Shown here piece by piece: positions 9,049 through 18,132 of a stretch of 64,000 bases of DNA (position 1 is its first letter; each line of letters begins with the position of its first letter). The notes beneath the pieces were generated by a model. The model searched no databases. It was not told where the DNA came from and saw only the letters and a list, made by a program, of their open reading frames with translations. The stretch covers positions 50,347-114,346 of the forward strand of contig JBFIXI010000003.1 of the NCBI GenBank assembly GCA_041605955.1, given 5' to 3'. A program made the position numbers and the translations under genes. Source of the DNA: JAHEJX01 sp041605955. Its GTDB lineage: Bacteria; Actinomycetota; Acidimicrobiia; Spongiisociales; UBA5794.

Positions 9049-9696
9049 TTGCCACTCATCGACCTCAGCCACGAGATCCATGACGGGCTCGTCACCTATC
9101 CGGGTCTGGCGCCGCCATCGATCACTCCGGAGATGTCCTTCGACGCCAGCCGAGCCAGCTACGCCGAGGGGTACGAGTTCCAGATCGATCGCATCGACAT
9201 GATCGCCAACACCGGCACGTACCTCGACACCCCGGCGCATCGCTTCCGTGACGGCTGGGACCTGGCAGGTTTGAAGCTCGAGCAGGTGGCCGGCGTCCCG
9301 CTCGTAGTCATCGCGGTCACAGCCACCACCATCGGCGAAGCCACACTGACCGGAATCGATGTTGCCGGCAAGGCCGTCCTCTTCCATACGGGTTGGAGCC
9401 GGCACTGGGCCACCCCCGGCTACGGCGTGGGTCATCCCCACCTCGCCGTAGCCACCGCAGAGGCGCTGGTTGCGAAGGGCGTGGTGCTCGTCGGCATCGA
9501 TTCGCTCAATGTCGACTCCACCGTCGACGGCACCCGCCCAATCCACACGATGTTGCTCCAGGCCGGCATCCCAGTCCTGGAACACCTCACCAATCTCGAG
9601 CAGGTGCCGGCATTGGGTGCCCGGCTGTTTGCCGTCCCTCCCCGGGTCCGCGGCATGGGATCGTTCCCGGTCCGGGCTTTCTGCCTCGTGGAGTGA
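9049..9696 (+). CDS. Cyclase family protein (kynurenine formamidase-like)
   Basis: 215 residues, the usual length for the putative cyclase/kynurenine formamidase family (metal-dependent hydrolases). Recognisable elements are the N-terminal IDLSHEIHDG, the segment NTGTYLDTPAHRF, KAVLFHTGW, VGIDSLNVD and the C-terminal RVRGMGSFPVRAF. The family metal motif is normally HxGTHxDxPxH; here the first and second histidines are Asn and Tyr, while Asp and the last His remain, so metal binding may differ or catalysis may be altered. The TTG at 9049 is taken as start because AGGAGGA lies 5 bp upstream; the frame remains open further upstream only because of tandem repeats. Natural substrate unknown. Confidence 0.85.
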   Translation: MPLIDLSHEIHDGLVTYPGLAPPSITPEMSFDASRASYAEGYEFQIDRIDMIANTGTYLDTPAHRFRDGWDLAGLKLEQVAGVPLVVIAVTATTIGEATLTGIDVAGKAVLFHTGWSRHWATPGYGVGHPHLAVATAEALVAKGVVLVGIDSLNVDSTVDGTRPIHTMLLQAGIPVLEHLTNLEQVPALGARLFAVPPRVRGMGSFPVRAFCLVE

Positions 9697-9718
9697 CTCG
9701 CCCGCCGGTCCGTATGGC

Positions 9719-12280
9719 CTACTCGTAGGCGATCGCCTCGAGAATGTTGAGTCGGGCGGCCTTGCGGGCCGGCAGGATCGCCGCCAGCAGCCCGGCAATG
9801 GCCCCAAAGATCACCAAGCCGACGATCTGGAGCGCCGGGATGGAGAGCACCTTGATGCCCTGGCTGGCCAGCGCCGACGTGACTGCGACGCCGAAGAACA
9901 TTCCGACAACGATGCCCAAGAGTGAACCGATGATGGCCACGATCACGGCCTCCCAGCGCACCATGCGCCGCACTTGGCGCCGGCTCATGCCGACGGCACG
10001 GAGCAGCCCGATCTCGCGGGTCCGCTCGAACACGGAAAGGGCAAGTGTGTTGGTGATGCCGAACATCGCAATGATCACTGCCAGCACCAGCAATGCGTTG
10101 AACATCACCAGCAGCGTGTTCACTTGCTCCTCCTGCGACTGGCGATACTCCACTTGGTCCCGCACCGTCACGTTGGCGTACTCGGCGGCAGCGCCTTCGA
10201 CGACGGCGCGGCTGGTGTCGGCGGCTACTCCGTCCGCGGCTTTTACGGCGAGCACAAAATCGACGTCGGTGCCGAAACCGCTGAAGTTGTCCGCATAGAA
10301 GTCCTGGCCGACCAGGAAGTTCGACTGCACCACGTTGGACTCGCCGTAGATGCCAACTACCTCCACCTGCTTCAGACCGGTGGCCGCGAACCCCATCGGG
10401 ATGGTGTCGCCGAGCATCCACCCCTCCTCCTCGGCGGTGTCGGCGAACACGAACACTCCGCCCTCACCGAGCGCGGCAATGCTCCCGGCTTGGACATCGA
10501 GGAAGATCGTCTTGTCGATCGTGTCCGTGGTCACTGCCATCACGAACTCGTCGGATCCACTGCGGTCCCAGAATCCGAACCGCAGCGACGTTACCGCCTC
10601 GATCTCGGGCTTGGTGGCGAGCTCTTCGCCGAGGGCCGGGCTGAAACCCCCACCGAATCCCTCGACGCTGACGACGTAGTCGGCTCGCAGACCCTCTTCG
10701 ATGGCCGCCCCGGCAGATGCCTTGATCGAGTCCCCCAAGATGAAGAAGAAGGCGACCAGGGCCAGGCCGATCATGAGCGCCGATGCCGTCGTGGCGGTCC
10801 GGCGGGGCTTACGCACCGAGTTCTCGGTCGCCAGCGTGCCGGTGAGCTGGTCCAGCTTCGGCAGCGGCCATCCCAGGAACCGCGCCACCGGCTTGACGAT
10901 GAGCGAGCTCAGGACGCTGACGCCGAGGAACACGAACAGCGCCCCGAGGCCGATGGCGATCAGCCCGTTGATCGGTCCCAGCTGGAACCCGTCGATGAAC
11001 AACCCGCCGCCAATGAGGGCGATGCCAACCGCCAAACCCACCGCGCCGGCAATGGTCCGCTTGCGGTCCGACATGCGCAGCGTCACCTCGGTGTCCTGCA
11101 TGGCCGCCACCGGTGGAATCCGAGACGCCCGGAAGGCCGGCAGCAGCGCCGACAGCACCGTGACTATGACGCCGACGGTCACCGCGACGATGATCGTCCG
11201 GGTGGCGAGAGGGGCGGTAGTCGACGGAAGATCGAACCCGAGGGCGTCCATGACGCTGGTCAGCCCGCCGGCCACGAGAAAGCCGAACAGCAGGCCGAGC
11301 ACCGACGCGACGATGCCGACGACCAGCGCTTCGATCACCACCAGCCAGATGACCTGAGTGCCCGTGGCCCCTACCGCCCGCATGAGCGCGAGCTCGCGTT
11401 GCCGTTGCCGGACGATAATGCGAAAAGTGTTCTGGATTATGAAGGTCGCCACGAACACGGCGACCAACGCGAACACGAGCAGCGCCGTCTGTAGAAAGCC
11501 GAGGCTCTCGGAGAGGGCCTCCGACTGCGCCGCTGCCTCGTCGGCGGCAGTAACCGCCTCGATTCCCTCCGGAAGCGCCTGCGCGATGCTGTTGCGGAGG
11601 AGATCGGGGGTGACTCCGTCCTCGGCCACGACGGCAATCGTGCTGAACTTGCCCTCGAGGTCGAACAGGGCCTGAGCCGTGGGCAGATCGAAGCCGGCGA
11701 ACGTGGCCCCGGCCAGGTTGTCCGCCTCGCCGAAGCCCACCACGCCGACGATCTCGAACTCACTGACTCCGGCAGGGGTCTGAATCTGGACGACGTCGCC
11801 CACCGCCAGCTCATTGTCATCCGCCGTGGCGGCGTCGACGGTGACCTCGTCTGGGCCTGCGGGAGGCCGCCCGTTGCGCACGTTGATGTTGCCGGCGAGG
11901 CGCTGATCCTCTACCCACGAGCCGCCAATCGTGGGCGGCCCGGCCGGCACGATGGCCTCTCCGGCCTTGTCGTAGATAACGGCAAAGCCGCCGACACTTC
12001 CCTCGGCGGCAGCAACCCCGGGAACGGCCCGAACGATTGCGAGTATGTCGTCCTCGATCGGCGGCGGGCCGCTGAACCCCACGTCGAACTCGGTCTCGGC
12101 TTGGACAATGACGTCCTGGCCGGCGAAGACGTCCTCGAAGAGATCGTTGAAGGTGCGATCGATCGTGTCGGTGAAGATGTAGGTCCCTGCGATGAAGCCG
12201 ACACCCAGCACTACCGACATGGCGGTGAGCGTCAGTCGGAGCTTGTGCGCAAAGACCGTCTTGAGCGCGGTGCGAATCAC
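9719..12280 (-). CDS. ABC transporter permease, FtsX/MacB-like
   Basis: 853 residues with two FtsX-type permease halves. The N-terminal TM (KLRLTLTAMSVVLGVGFIAG) is followed by a large extracytoplasmic domain, three TM helices (~265-400), a further TM pair in the middle (~410-460), a second TM with extracytoplasmic domain (~505-720) and three C-terminal TMs (~730-840) ending in ARKAARLNILEAIAYE. Typical FtsX signature segments appear twice (ELALMRAVGATGTQV and EIGLLRAVGMSRRQV). Together with the ATPase 4 bp upstream it forms an exporter of the LolCD/MacB kind, probably moving lipoproteins, peptides or hydrophobic molecules. No periplasmic adaptor gene is adjacent, as usual in Gram-positives. 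Confidence 0.95.
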   Translation of the reverse strand: MIRTALKTVFAHKLRLTLTAMSVVLGVGFIAGTYIFTDTIDRTFNDLFEDVFAGQDVIVQAETEFDVGFSGPPPIEDDILAIVRAVPGVAAAEGSVGGFAVIYDKAGEAIVPAGPPTIGGSWVEDQRLAGNINVRNGRPPAGPDEVTVDAATADDNELAVGDVVQIQTPAGVSEFEIVGVVGFGEADNLAGATFAGFDLPTAQALFDLEGKFSTIAVVAEDGVTPDLLRNSIAQALPEGIEAVTAADEAAAQSEALSESLGFLQTALLVFALVAVFVATFIIQNTFRIIVRQRQRELALMRAVGATGTQVIWLVVIEALVVGIVASVLGLLFGFLVAGGLTSVMDALGFDLPSTTAPLATRTIIVAVTVGVIVTVLSALLPAFRASRIPPVAAMQDTEVTLRMSDRKRTIAGAVGLAVGIALIGGGLFIDGFQLGPINGLIAIGLGALFVFLGVSVLSSLIVKPVARFLGWPLPKLDQLTGTLATENSVRKPRRTATTASALMIGLALVAFFFILGDSIKASAGAAIEEGLRADYVVSVEGFGGGFSPALGEELATKPEIEAVTSLRFGFWDRSGSDEFVMAVTTDTIDKTIFLDVQAGSIAALGEGGVFVFADTAEEEGWMLGDTIPMGFAATGLKQVEVVGIYGESNVVQSNFLVGQDFYADNFSGFGTDVDFVLAVKAADGVAADTSRAVVEGAAAEYANVTVRDQVEYRQSQEEQVNTLLVMFNALLVLAVIIAMFGITNTLALSVFERTREIGLLRAVGMSRRQVRRMVRWEAVIVAIIGSLLGIVVGMFFGVAVTSALASQGIKVLSIPALQIVGLVIFGAIAGLLAAILPARKAARLNILEAIAYE

Positions 12281-12284
12281 GAGA

Positions 12285-13034
12285 TCAGGCTCCGTACGAT
12301 TTCATCCGGTCGATGATCGAATCCGTGGTCGGATCCATCAGCTCGCCGCTGGTGCGGCCGTCTTCCAGGAAGACGACCCGATCGGCATAGGACGCCGCCA
12401 CCGGATCATGGGTGACCATCACGATGGTCTGGCCGAACTCGCTCACGGCTCGGCGGAGGAACTCGAGCAGCTCGGCTGCAGACTTCGAGTCGAGGTTGCC
12501 GCTCGGCTCGTCGGCGAAGATGATCTCCGGCCGTGCCACCAGCGCCCGGGCGGCGGCGACACGCTGCTGCTGCCCTCCCGACAGCTCCGAGGGTCGGTGG
12601 GTCAGCCGGTCACTCAAACCGAGGATATCGACAACCTGATCGAACCAGGGATCCTTGCGGTCACCCCCGGCAATGAGGAGCGGGAGCAGGATGTTCTCCC
12701 GCGCGTTGAGCGTCGGGATCAGGTTGTATGCCTGGAAGACGAAGCCGACCTTCTCGCGCCGCAGCAGGGTGAGGTCCTTGTCGTTGAGGGTGTTGAGCTC
12801 GGTGTCGCCGATGAACACTCGCCCGCTCGTCAGCGTGTCGAGACCGGCAATGCAGTGCAGCAGAGTCGACTTCCCGCTCCCCGAGGGGCCCATGATGGCC
12901 GTGAACCGGCCTCGCTCGAATGCCACGTCGATTTCGTCCAGTGCCCGCACTTCGGCGGCGCCCGATCCGTAGACCTTGACTCCCTGCTCCATTCGAGCCG
13001 CAGCCAGATCGACCGGGATGGTGGTCGTAGTCAT
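12285..13034 (-). CDS. ABC transporter ATP-binding protein, LolD/MacB type
   Basis: 249 residues. Walker A GPSGSGKST, the Q-loop in FVFQAYNLIPTLNARENI, signature LSGGQQQRVAAARAL, Walker B IIFADEP and the switch region MVTHDP are all present. It energises the FtsX-like permease encoded 4 bp downstream. The ATG at 13034 begins MTTTTIPVDLAAARMEQGVK; a longer open frame up to 13271 lacks similarity to the family and overlaps the divergent promoter of the next gene. A GGGGAG site lies about 11 bp upstream. Confidence 0.95.
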   Translation of the reverse strand: MTTTTIPVDLAAARMEQGVKVYGSGAAEVRALDEIDVAFERGRFTAIMGPSGSGKSTLLHCIAGLDTLTSGRVFIGDTELNTLNDKDLTLLRREKVGFVFQAYNLIPTLNARENILLPLLIAGGDRKDPWFDQVVDILGLSDRLTHRPSELSGGQQQRVAAARALVARPEIIFADEPSGNLDSKSAAELLEFLRRAVSEFGQTIVMVTHDPVAASYADRVVFLEDGRTSGELMDPTTDSIIDRMKSYGA

Positions 13035-13221
13035 GATGAGTCGGGCTCCCCTCTCCCAAGGTGCGCACGCATCGTCAGCGGTCGTGCGCCCAGTACAGAT
13101 TGCACCAGTGCGGCGGTGGCCCATGCTCGCCGATAACCACTCTGCTGTCACTTTCGCCCGCGGGCACGAGATGTCTTGCCGTCGCCCCGGCGGGAGTAAC
13201 GCCCGGGTAACCTCGGCGGCG

Positions 13222-14502
13222 ATGTACGACTTCGAGACTTTGAGCCTGCACGGCGGCCAAGCTCCCGACACCGACTTCGGGGCCAGGGCCGTTCCGATCT
13301 ATCAGACCACGTCTTACCTCTTTCGCGACGTTGAGCACGCCGCCGGCTTGTTCAACCTGGAGCGCCAGGGACACCTGTACACCCGGCTGTCCAACCCCAC
13401 GGTGGCGGTGTTCGAGGAGCGGATGGCCGCCCTAGAAGGCGGTGTCGGCGGCGTTGCCACCGCATCGGGGCAGGCAGCGTTGTGGCTGGTGCTGGCCACC
13501 CTCGCCAGTGCCGGCGACCACATCGTGCTGTCGAAGAACGTCTACGGCGGCACCAACAACCTGCTGACCCAGACGATGCCTCGCTTCGGCATCGAGGCCA
13601 CGCTGGTATCGCCGCGTGACCCCGACGAGATCCGCGCCGCCATCCGCCCCAACACCAAACTGATTCACGGTGAGTCGCTGGGGAATCCCGGCCTCGAGAT
13701 CATGGACATCGCCAAGGTCTCCGAGATCGCCCACCAGGCGGGCATTCCCTTGCTCATCGACAACACGTTCGCCTCGCCCTATCTCTTCCGCCCTTTCGAA
13801 TGGGGCGCCGACCTGGTGTTTCATTCGGCCACCAAGTTCATCGGGGGACATGGCGTCGCCCTGGGCGGCATCGTGGTCGATTCCGGCCGATTCGACTGGG
13901 AGGGCGCGGGCAAGCATCCGACCATGATCGAGCCGTATCCCAGCTACCACGGACTCGCCTTCGCCGAGGAGTTCGGGACGATGGCCTTCCTCACCCGAGC
14001 CCGGGTGGAGGGGCTGCGTGATTTCGGCGCCGCCCTGAGTCCGCAGAATGCCTTCTATCTGCTCCAGGGGCTGGAGACGCTGCCCCTCCGGATGGAGCGC
14101 CATGTGGCCAATGCGCGCCGGATCGTGGACTTCCTGTCCGCCGCCGAGGAGGTGGCGTGGGTGAAGTACCCCGAGCTCGAGAGCCACCCCGACCACGAGT
14201 TGGCCAAGAAGATGTTCCCCGAGGGAGTGGGCTCGATCTTCAGCTTCGGCATCAAGGGAGGACGCGACGCCGGACGCAAGTTCATCGAGAAGCTCAGCAT
14301 CTTCTCCCATCTCGCCAATGTCGGTGACGCCAAATCGCTGGTGATCCATCCCGCCTCGACCACCCACGCCACGATGAGCGCCTCGCAGCTGGAAGCCGCC
14401 GGCGTGAGCGAAGATCTGGTGAGGCTCTCCGTCGGGCTGGAGTCGGCCGACGACCTCATCGCCGATCTCCGCCGCGGCCTTGCCGCCTCGCAGCGGGACT
14501 GA
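13222..14502 (+). CDS. O-acetylhomoserine sulfhydrylase-type PLP enzyme (MetY-like, Cys/Met metabolism family)
   Basis: 426 residues of the Cys/Met metabolism PLP family. Evidence: TLSLHGGQAPDTDFGARAVP, YTRLSNPTVAVFEERMAALE, the phosphate-binding region ASGQAALWLVLATL, and the Schiff-base lysine in FHSATKFIGGHG. The C-terminus has the family closing IHPASTTHATMS and VRLSVGLES. MetY converts O-acetylhomoserine plus sulfide to homocysteine; related enzymes (methionine gamma-lyase, cystathionine gamma-synthase) share these motifs, so the exact substrate is uncertain. It sits 2 bp upstream of an alpha/beta hydrolase in an operon. A second paralogue lies at 47075-48370. The ATG at 13222 matches family starts. 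Confidence 0.9.
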   Translation: MYDFETLSLHGGQAPDTDFGARAVPIYQTTSYLFRDVEHAAGLFNLERQGHLYTRLSNPTVAVFEERMAALEGGVGGVATASGQAALWLVLATLASAGDHIVLSKNVYGGTNNLLTQTMPRFGIEATLVSPRDPDEIRAAIRPNTKLIHGESLGNPGLEIMDIAKVSEIAHQAGIPLLIDNTFASPYLFRPFEWGADLVFHSATKFIGGHGVALGGIVVDSGRFDWEGAGKHPTMIEPYPSYHGLAFAEEFGTMAFLTRARVEGLRDFGAALSPQNAFYLLQGLETLPLRMERHVANARRIVDFLSAAEEVAWVKYPELESHPDHELAKKMFPEGVGSIFSFGIKGGRDAGRKFIEKLSIFSHLANVGDAKSLVIHPASTTHATMSASQLEAAGVSEDLVRLSVGLESADDLIADLRRGLAASQRD

Positions 14503-14504
14503 CC

Positions 14505-15299
14505 TTGCGGCTCACGGTCGGCGGACACGAGATACGCGCCACTACCGGCGGCCGGCCGCTGGACCCGTCGCAGCCGCTGCTGCTGTTCCTTCACGGTGCG
14601 TCGCAGGACCGCACCTTGTGGGCTCTGCAACAGCGCTACTTCTCACATCACGGCTGGTCGGTGCTCGCTCCCGATCTACCGGCCCATGGCCTCAGCGAGG
14701 GAAAGCTGCTGGAATCGATCGACGACATGGCCGCGTGGGTCGCCGAGGTGATCGCAGTCGCCGGCTTCGAGACCGCCTCCGTTGTCGGTCATTCGATGGG
14801 TTCCTTGATTGGGCTGGAGCTGGCCGCCCAACGGCCCGAAATGATCATCAAGCTGGCGCTCACCGGCACCACCGCTGCGATGCGGGTCCACGATGCCCTG
14901 CAATCCGCCGCCGACGCCAACGAGCGCCGGGCCCACGAGATGGTGACGGGCTGGTCACTGGGATCCCAATCCGGGCTGGGCGGCCATCCGACACCCGGCC
15001 TGTGGATGCATGGCCACGTGTTGCAGACATCGCTCAACGCCGGCGATCAGGTGCTCGCTACGGACCTGCAAGCGTGCCACCGCTACGAAGGGGCGCTGGC
15101 CGCAGCGGCTTCGATCCAGTGCCCGGTTCTCATCATCATGGGCGCCGAGGATCGGATGGTGCACCCGCGCGGCGTCGATGACCTCGTTGCGGCGTTGGGT
15201 GCCAATGCCACCGTGGTCCGTATCCCATCGGCGGGCCACGCCACGATGGTCGAGCAACCCGACGCAGTACTCGACGCACTGATCGAGTTCCTCCGATAG
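14505..15299 (+). CDS. Alpha/beta fold hydrolase
   Basis: 264 residues. The oxyanion segment LLFLHGASQDRTLW, nucleophile elbow GHSMGS (Ser97), a C-terminal acid region (IIMGAEDRMVHPRG) and a final His in SAGHATMVEQPD give a complete triad. It begins with TTG at 14505, 2 bp after the MetY-like gene, so the two are co-translated. MetX homoserine acetyltransferases share the fold but are larger and carry different motifs, so I call it only a hydrolase. A role in the metabolism of acylated amino acids with the upstream enzyme is inference. Confidence 0.88.
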   Translation: MRLTVGGHEIRATTGGRPLDPSQPLLLFLHGASQDRTLWALQQRYFSHHGWSVLAPDLPAHGLSEGKLLESIDDMAAWVAEVIAVAGFETASVVGHSMGSLIGLELAAQRPEMIIKLALTGTTAAMRVHDALQSAADANERRAHEMVTGWSLGSQSGLGGHPTPGLWMHGHVLQTSLNAGDQVLATDLQACHRYEGALAAAASIQCPVLIIMGAEDRMVHPRGVDDLVAALGANATVVRIPSAGHATMVEQPDAVLDALIEFLR

Positions 15300-15354
15300 C
15301 TCCTCCCCCAGCACGCCCCGAGTGCGAGAGATGGGGCGAGCGTTGGGGAGGGGA
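15300..15354 (+). terminator. Long imperfect GC-rich hairpin after the MetY/hydrolase operon
   Basis: The left arm at 15300-15319 (CTCCTCCCCCAGCACGCCCC) pairs imperfectly with 15333-15354 (GGGGCGAGCGTTGGGGAGGG...) around a loop GAGTGCGAGAGAT. It starts one base after the hydrolase stop. There is no T-run, so termination is inferred from position and stability. Confidence 0.5.
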
Positions 15355-15497
15355 GGGCGGAAGCTGTGCCTCCGGCTCGAAGGGGGGAGAATTCGCAGGT
15401 CTTCCAAACGGGACGGCCGGTCCGCATGATCGTGGCATGCCGAGACTATGACGACTTCATCGATGGTCTGAGATCACGCATCGAGGATCTGGCTTCA

Positions 15498-16265
15498 TCA
15501 GCCGGCGGTCAGGCCGCCGTCGACGGGGAGAGCGGCGCCGGTGATGAAGCCGGCGTCCTCGGAAGCCAAGAAGAGGACGGCGGCCGCGATCTCATCGGGT
15601 GAGGCGATTCGGCCGATGGGGTGCTTCTCCTCGAACAAGTGGCGGACGGCCCTTTCGCCCCCCATCTCTTCCATCTCCCCGCGCAGCATCGGCGTGTCGA
15701 CGCTGCCGGCGCACACGCAATTGATGCGGATGCCGTCGCGGGCGTGGTCGAGCGCCATGGCTTTGGTGAGCAGCACCACCGCCCCCTTCGAGGCGCTGTA
15801 TGCGGCCGCGCCCCGGCCGCCGACCAGACCGAAGTAGGAGGCGTTGTTGACGACGGCGCCGCCGCCCCGGGCCACCATCACCGCCACCGCGGCCCGTGAC
15901 ATGAGGAATGTGCCGGTGGCGTTGACCGCCATCGTCTGTTCCCATTGTTCGTCCGTGGTGTCGAGCGCCGATTTCTCCCGAAAGATGATCCCGGCGTTGT
16001 TGAACAGGACATCGAGGCCGCCATAGCGTTCCAAACAGGCTTCGACGGCGGCATCGCAATCGGCCGCCTTGGTCACGTCGCATGCGACCGCGTGCGCTTG
16101 GCCGCCTGCAGACTCGATCTCGGTGACCACGGCCCGGGATGCCTCGAGATTGCGGGCTGCGATTACGACCTGCGCCCCGGCGGCGGCAAATCGCAGCGCC
16201 GCGGCCCGGCCAATGCCCGAGTTGCCCCCGGTTATCAAGACCACCTTCCCGGTGAAATCGCTCAT
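15498..16265 (-). CDS. SDR family oxidoreductase
   Basis: 255 residues, classical short-chain dehydrogenase. The NAD(P)-binding site ITGGNSGIGRAAALRF, LFNNAGI, and the catalytic YSASKGAV (Tyr and Lys) are present, with VDGGLTAG at the end. Residue Arg39-like in AARNLEAS hints at NADP preference, not certain. The start codon overlaps the stop of the second SDR upstream by 4 bp (ATGA), so the pair is translationally coupled and may catalyse consecutive steps or form a heteromer. Substrate unknown. Confidence 0.93.
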   Translation of the reverse strand: MSDFTGKVVLITGGNSGIGRAAALRFAAAGAQVVIAARNLEASRAVVTEIESAGGQAHAVACDVTKAADCDAAVEACLERYGGLDVLFNNAGIIFREKSALDTTDEQWEQTMAVNATGTFLMSRAAVAVMVARGGGAVVNNASYFGLVGGRGAAAYSASKGAVVLLTKAMALDHARDGIRINCVCAGSVDTPMLRGEMEEMGGERAVRHLFEEKHPIGRIASPDEIAAAVLFLASEDAGFITGAALPVDGGLTAG

Positions 16266-17008
16266 CGGGCCGTGTAACCCCCGTCAACGGTGACCAACGT
16301 ACCGGTCAGATAGCTCGCCGCGTCCGAGGCCAAGAAAGCGACCACCTCGGCCACCTCCTTGGGGTCCCCTAAACGCCCCATCGGAACCACCCGCTCGGCC
16401 AACTCGTGCAAGTCGTCCTCGGTGGGGGGACGCTCGCGTTCTGCCGAGAGCATCGGCGTTCGTATCTCCCCGGGCACAACGGCGTTGATGCGCACCCCAT
16501 CGCGGGCATGCTCGAGCGCCATCGACTTGGTGATCTGATGCACCGCACCCTTGGTGGCGGCATATGCGGTGTGCCCCGTGCCGCCTACGTCGCCCCATAC
16601 CGAGCCGAAGTTGATGATCGAGCCGCGGCGGCGAACCACCATGCCGCGAACGGCCGCCCGCGACATGTAGAACAGGCCATCCACGTTCACGCTGAATATG
16701 CGTCGCCAATCGTCGTCCGAGGTGTCGGCCCCGTAGGCACGCACGATCGTGCCGGCGGCGTTCACGAGCACATCGACGGACCCGTACTCCTCCTCAGCGG
16801 CGGCCACCACGCGGTCGCAGAACCCGGACTCGGCCACGGATCCCACGTGGGCTCGGGCATCGATCTCGACGGCGAACGGCTCGACGCTCGGGTTCACGTC
16901 GACGAGCACGACCCGAGCTCCCCGCTCGGCGAGCAGCACCGCCGACGCGTTACCCATTCCGGAGGCGGCGCCGGTGATGATGGCCACGCTGCCGGAGAGA
17001 TCGCTCAC
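16262..17008 (-). CDS. SDR family oxidoreductase
   Basis: 248 residues. Motifs: ITGAASGMGNASAVLL, DVNPS after beta-2 (acidic, suggests NAD), LVNAAGTIV, INFGSVWG, catalytic YAATKGAV and VDGGYTAR. The GTG at 17008 is chosen because it aligns MSDLSGSVAIITGA with the MSDFTGKVVLITGG start of the coupled downstream SDR; an ATG at 17029 would add seven residues. Neither has a strong ribosome site. Overlaps the next gene by 4 bp. Confidence 0.9.
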   Translation of the reverse strand: MSDLSGSVAIITGAASGMGNASAVLLAERGARVVLVDVNPSVEPFAVEIDARAHVGSVAESGFCDRVVAAAEEEYGSVDVLVNAAGTIVRAYGADTSDDDWRRIFSVNVDGLFYMSRAAVRGMVVRRRGSIINFGSVWGDVGGTGHTAYAATKGAVHQITKSMALEHARDGVRINAVVPGEIRTPMLSAERERPPTEDDLHELAERVVPMGRLGDPKEVAEVVAFLASDAASYLTGTLVTVDGGYTAR

Positions 17009-17058
17009 GGGCGAAGTGTAGGAGCGCATGCAAGCCGCGGACGGCACCTGCTGCGGCT

Positions 17059-17520
17059 CTACAGCTGCAGCTCCATGAACCGGGCGCATCGCAGCGGATT
17101 GCCTCGATGGCGGGGGATCTCGACGAAGCCCAGGCTGTCGTACAGCCGGTTGGCGGCCACCATCGACTCGAGATCGGAGTCGAGCCGGACGGTGCGGTAA
17201 CCCGCCGCCCGCGCAAAGTTGATCGCCTCCTCGGCGAGCCGGCGACCCAAACCGCGTCCCCGCTCGGATTCTCTGACGTACATGCGCTTCAATTCGGCAA
17301 TGCCGGACCCGTTCTGCCTGATACCCACCACACCTACCGGGTTGTCGGCGACATAGGCCAAGAAGACCGCCCCGAGCGGAGCGGCATAATGCCGCGAGAT
17401 GTCTGCCAGCTCTGTCTCGTGATCCTGGAAATCGAGCTCGAAGGGAAGCCAGTCGATGTATTCCGCCATCAGGTCGGTAGCGGCGGCGAACTCATCGTCA
17501 GAGGCTGCCTTCCGGATCAC
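17059..17520 (-). CDS. GNAT family N-acetyltransferase
   Basis: 153 residues. The acetyl-CoA-binding motif A (ELKRMYVRESERGRGLGRRL) and motif B (SMVAANRLYDSLGFVEI) are typical of GNAT enzymes. The GTG start at 17520 overlaps the TGA of the upstream unknown gene (GTGA), so the frame extending further upstream is only an antisense-free shadow of that gene. Acceptor substrate unknown; amino acid or small amine acetylation is usual for such short single-domain members. Confidence 0.9.
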   Translation of the reverse strand: MIRKAASDDEFAAATDLMAEYIDWLPFELDFQDHETELADISRHYAAPLGAVFLAYVADNPVGVVGIRQNGSGIAELKRMYVRESERGRGLGRRLAEEAINFARAAGYRTVRLDSDLESMVAANRLYDSLGFVEIPRHRGNPLRCARFMELQL

Positions 17521-18089
17521 TCGACCTCCGGGTCGACGACTTTCCAGTCCTCTGCCATGCGCAAGATCGTCTCGCTCACTTCCCGGGAGCGGTCGAGCAC
17601 CTCGCACAGCTTCTCTCGGCCGAACATCACGTCGATGAGCGGAACCTCGAACTTGCCCACGAGGCTGAGGCGACGCGACGGCTCGTCGGCAAGCGTCTCG
17701 AACGAGTCGACTGCCGACACCTCGATTGGTAGATCGAGGCCGGCCACTCCCGACAGCTCGGCCGACAGCACGACCAGATCGGGCGGCGAGCCCAGCGGCG
17801 GCAGCGACCAGTTGAACAAGAGTGGCACGTTGAACCGGCCCTCGGGATCTTCGATCTCGTCGTGATCGCGCGCCGCGTCCTCCAGCGCCAGCAGCGTTCG
17901 CGGCTCGACGTCGAACGCCAGATTCAGATCCAGGGGCCCGTCGCACGCGAAATCCGGGTGCATGTCGACCTCCCACGCCTGGCGTAGCGAGTAGCTCTCG
18001 ATGAAGTGGCGCTCGTCGTGCACGTGGAAGCCATGCTCCACGGCGTGGTCTTTGAGATAGGTGATGAACCCGGCCAGGTCGACTGCCAT
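17517..18089 (-). CDS. Conserved hypothetical protein
   Basis: 190 residues, acidic, no signal peptide or TM segment. I do not recognise the family. It begins MAVDLAGFITYLKDHAVEHG and contains PDFACDGPLDLNLAFDVEPR and NVPLLFNWSLPPLGSPPDL. The coding frame is supported by strong third-position GC and by coupling (4-bp overlap) to a downstream GNAT gene. The acetyltransferase could modify this protein or act in the same pathway; nothing more can be said. Confidence 0.75.
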   Translation of the reverse strand: MAVDLAGFITYLKDHAVEHGFHVHDERHFIESYSLRQAWEVDMHPDFACDGPLDLNLAFDVEPRTLLALEDAARDHDEIEDPEGRFNVPLLFNWSLPPLGSPPDLVVLSAELSGVAGLDLPIEVSAVDSFETLADEPSRRLSLVGKFEVPLIDVMFGREKLCEVLDRSREVSETILRMAEDWKVVDPEVE

Positions 18090-18132
18090 GGAGCAATGCT
18101 ATACGGACCGGTAATTGTGGGAAACAGGCCCG

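Noticed and set aside
9974..11494. 506-codon open frame opposite the FtsX-like permease gene
   Set aside because: Composition is His/Arg/Gly/Asp rich without family features; it is the antisense shadow of a well-supported permease gene in high-GC DNA. Similar shadows at 29392-30999, 31009-32397 and 36152-37270 were rejected for the same reason.
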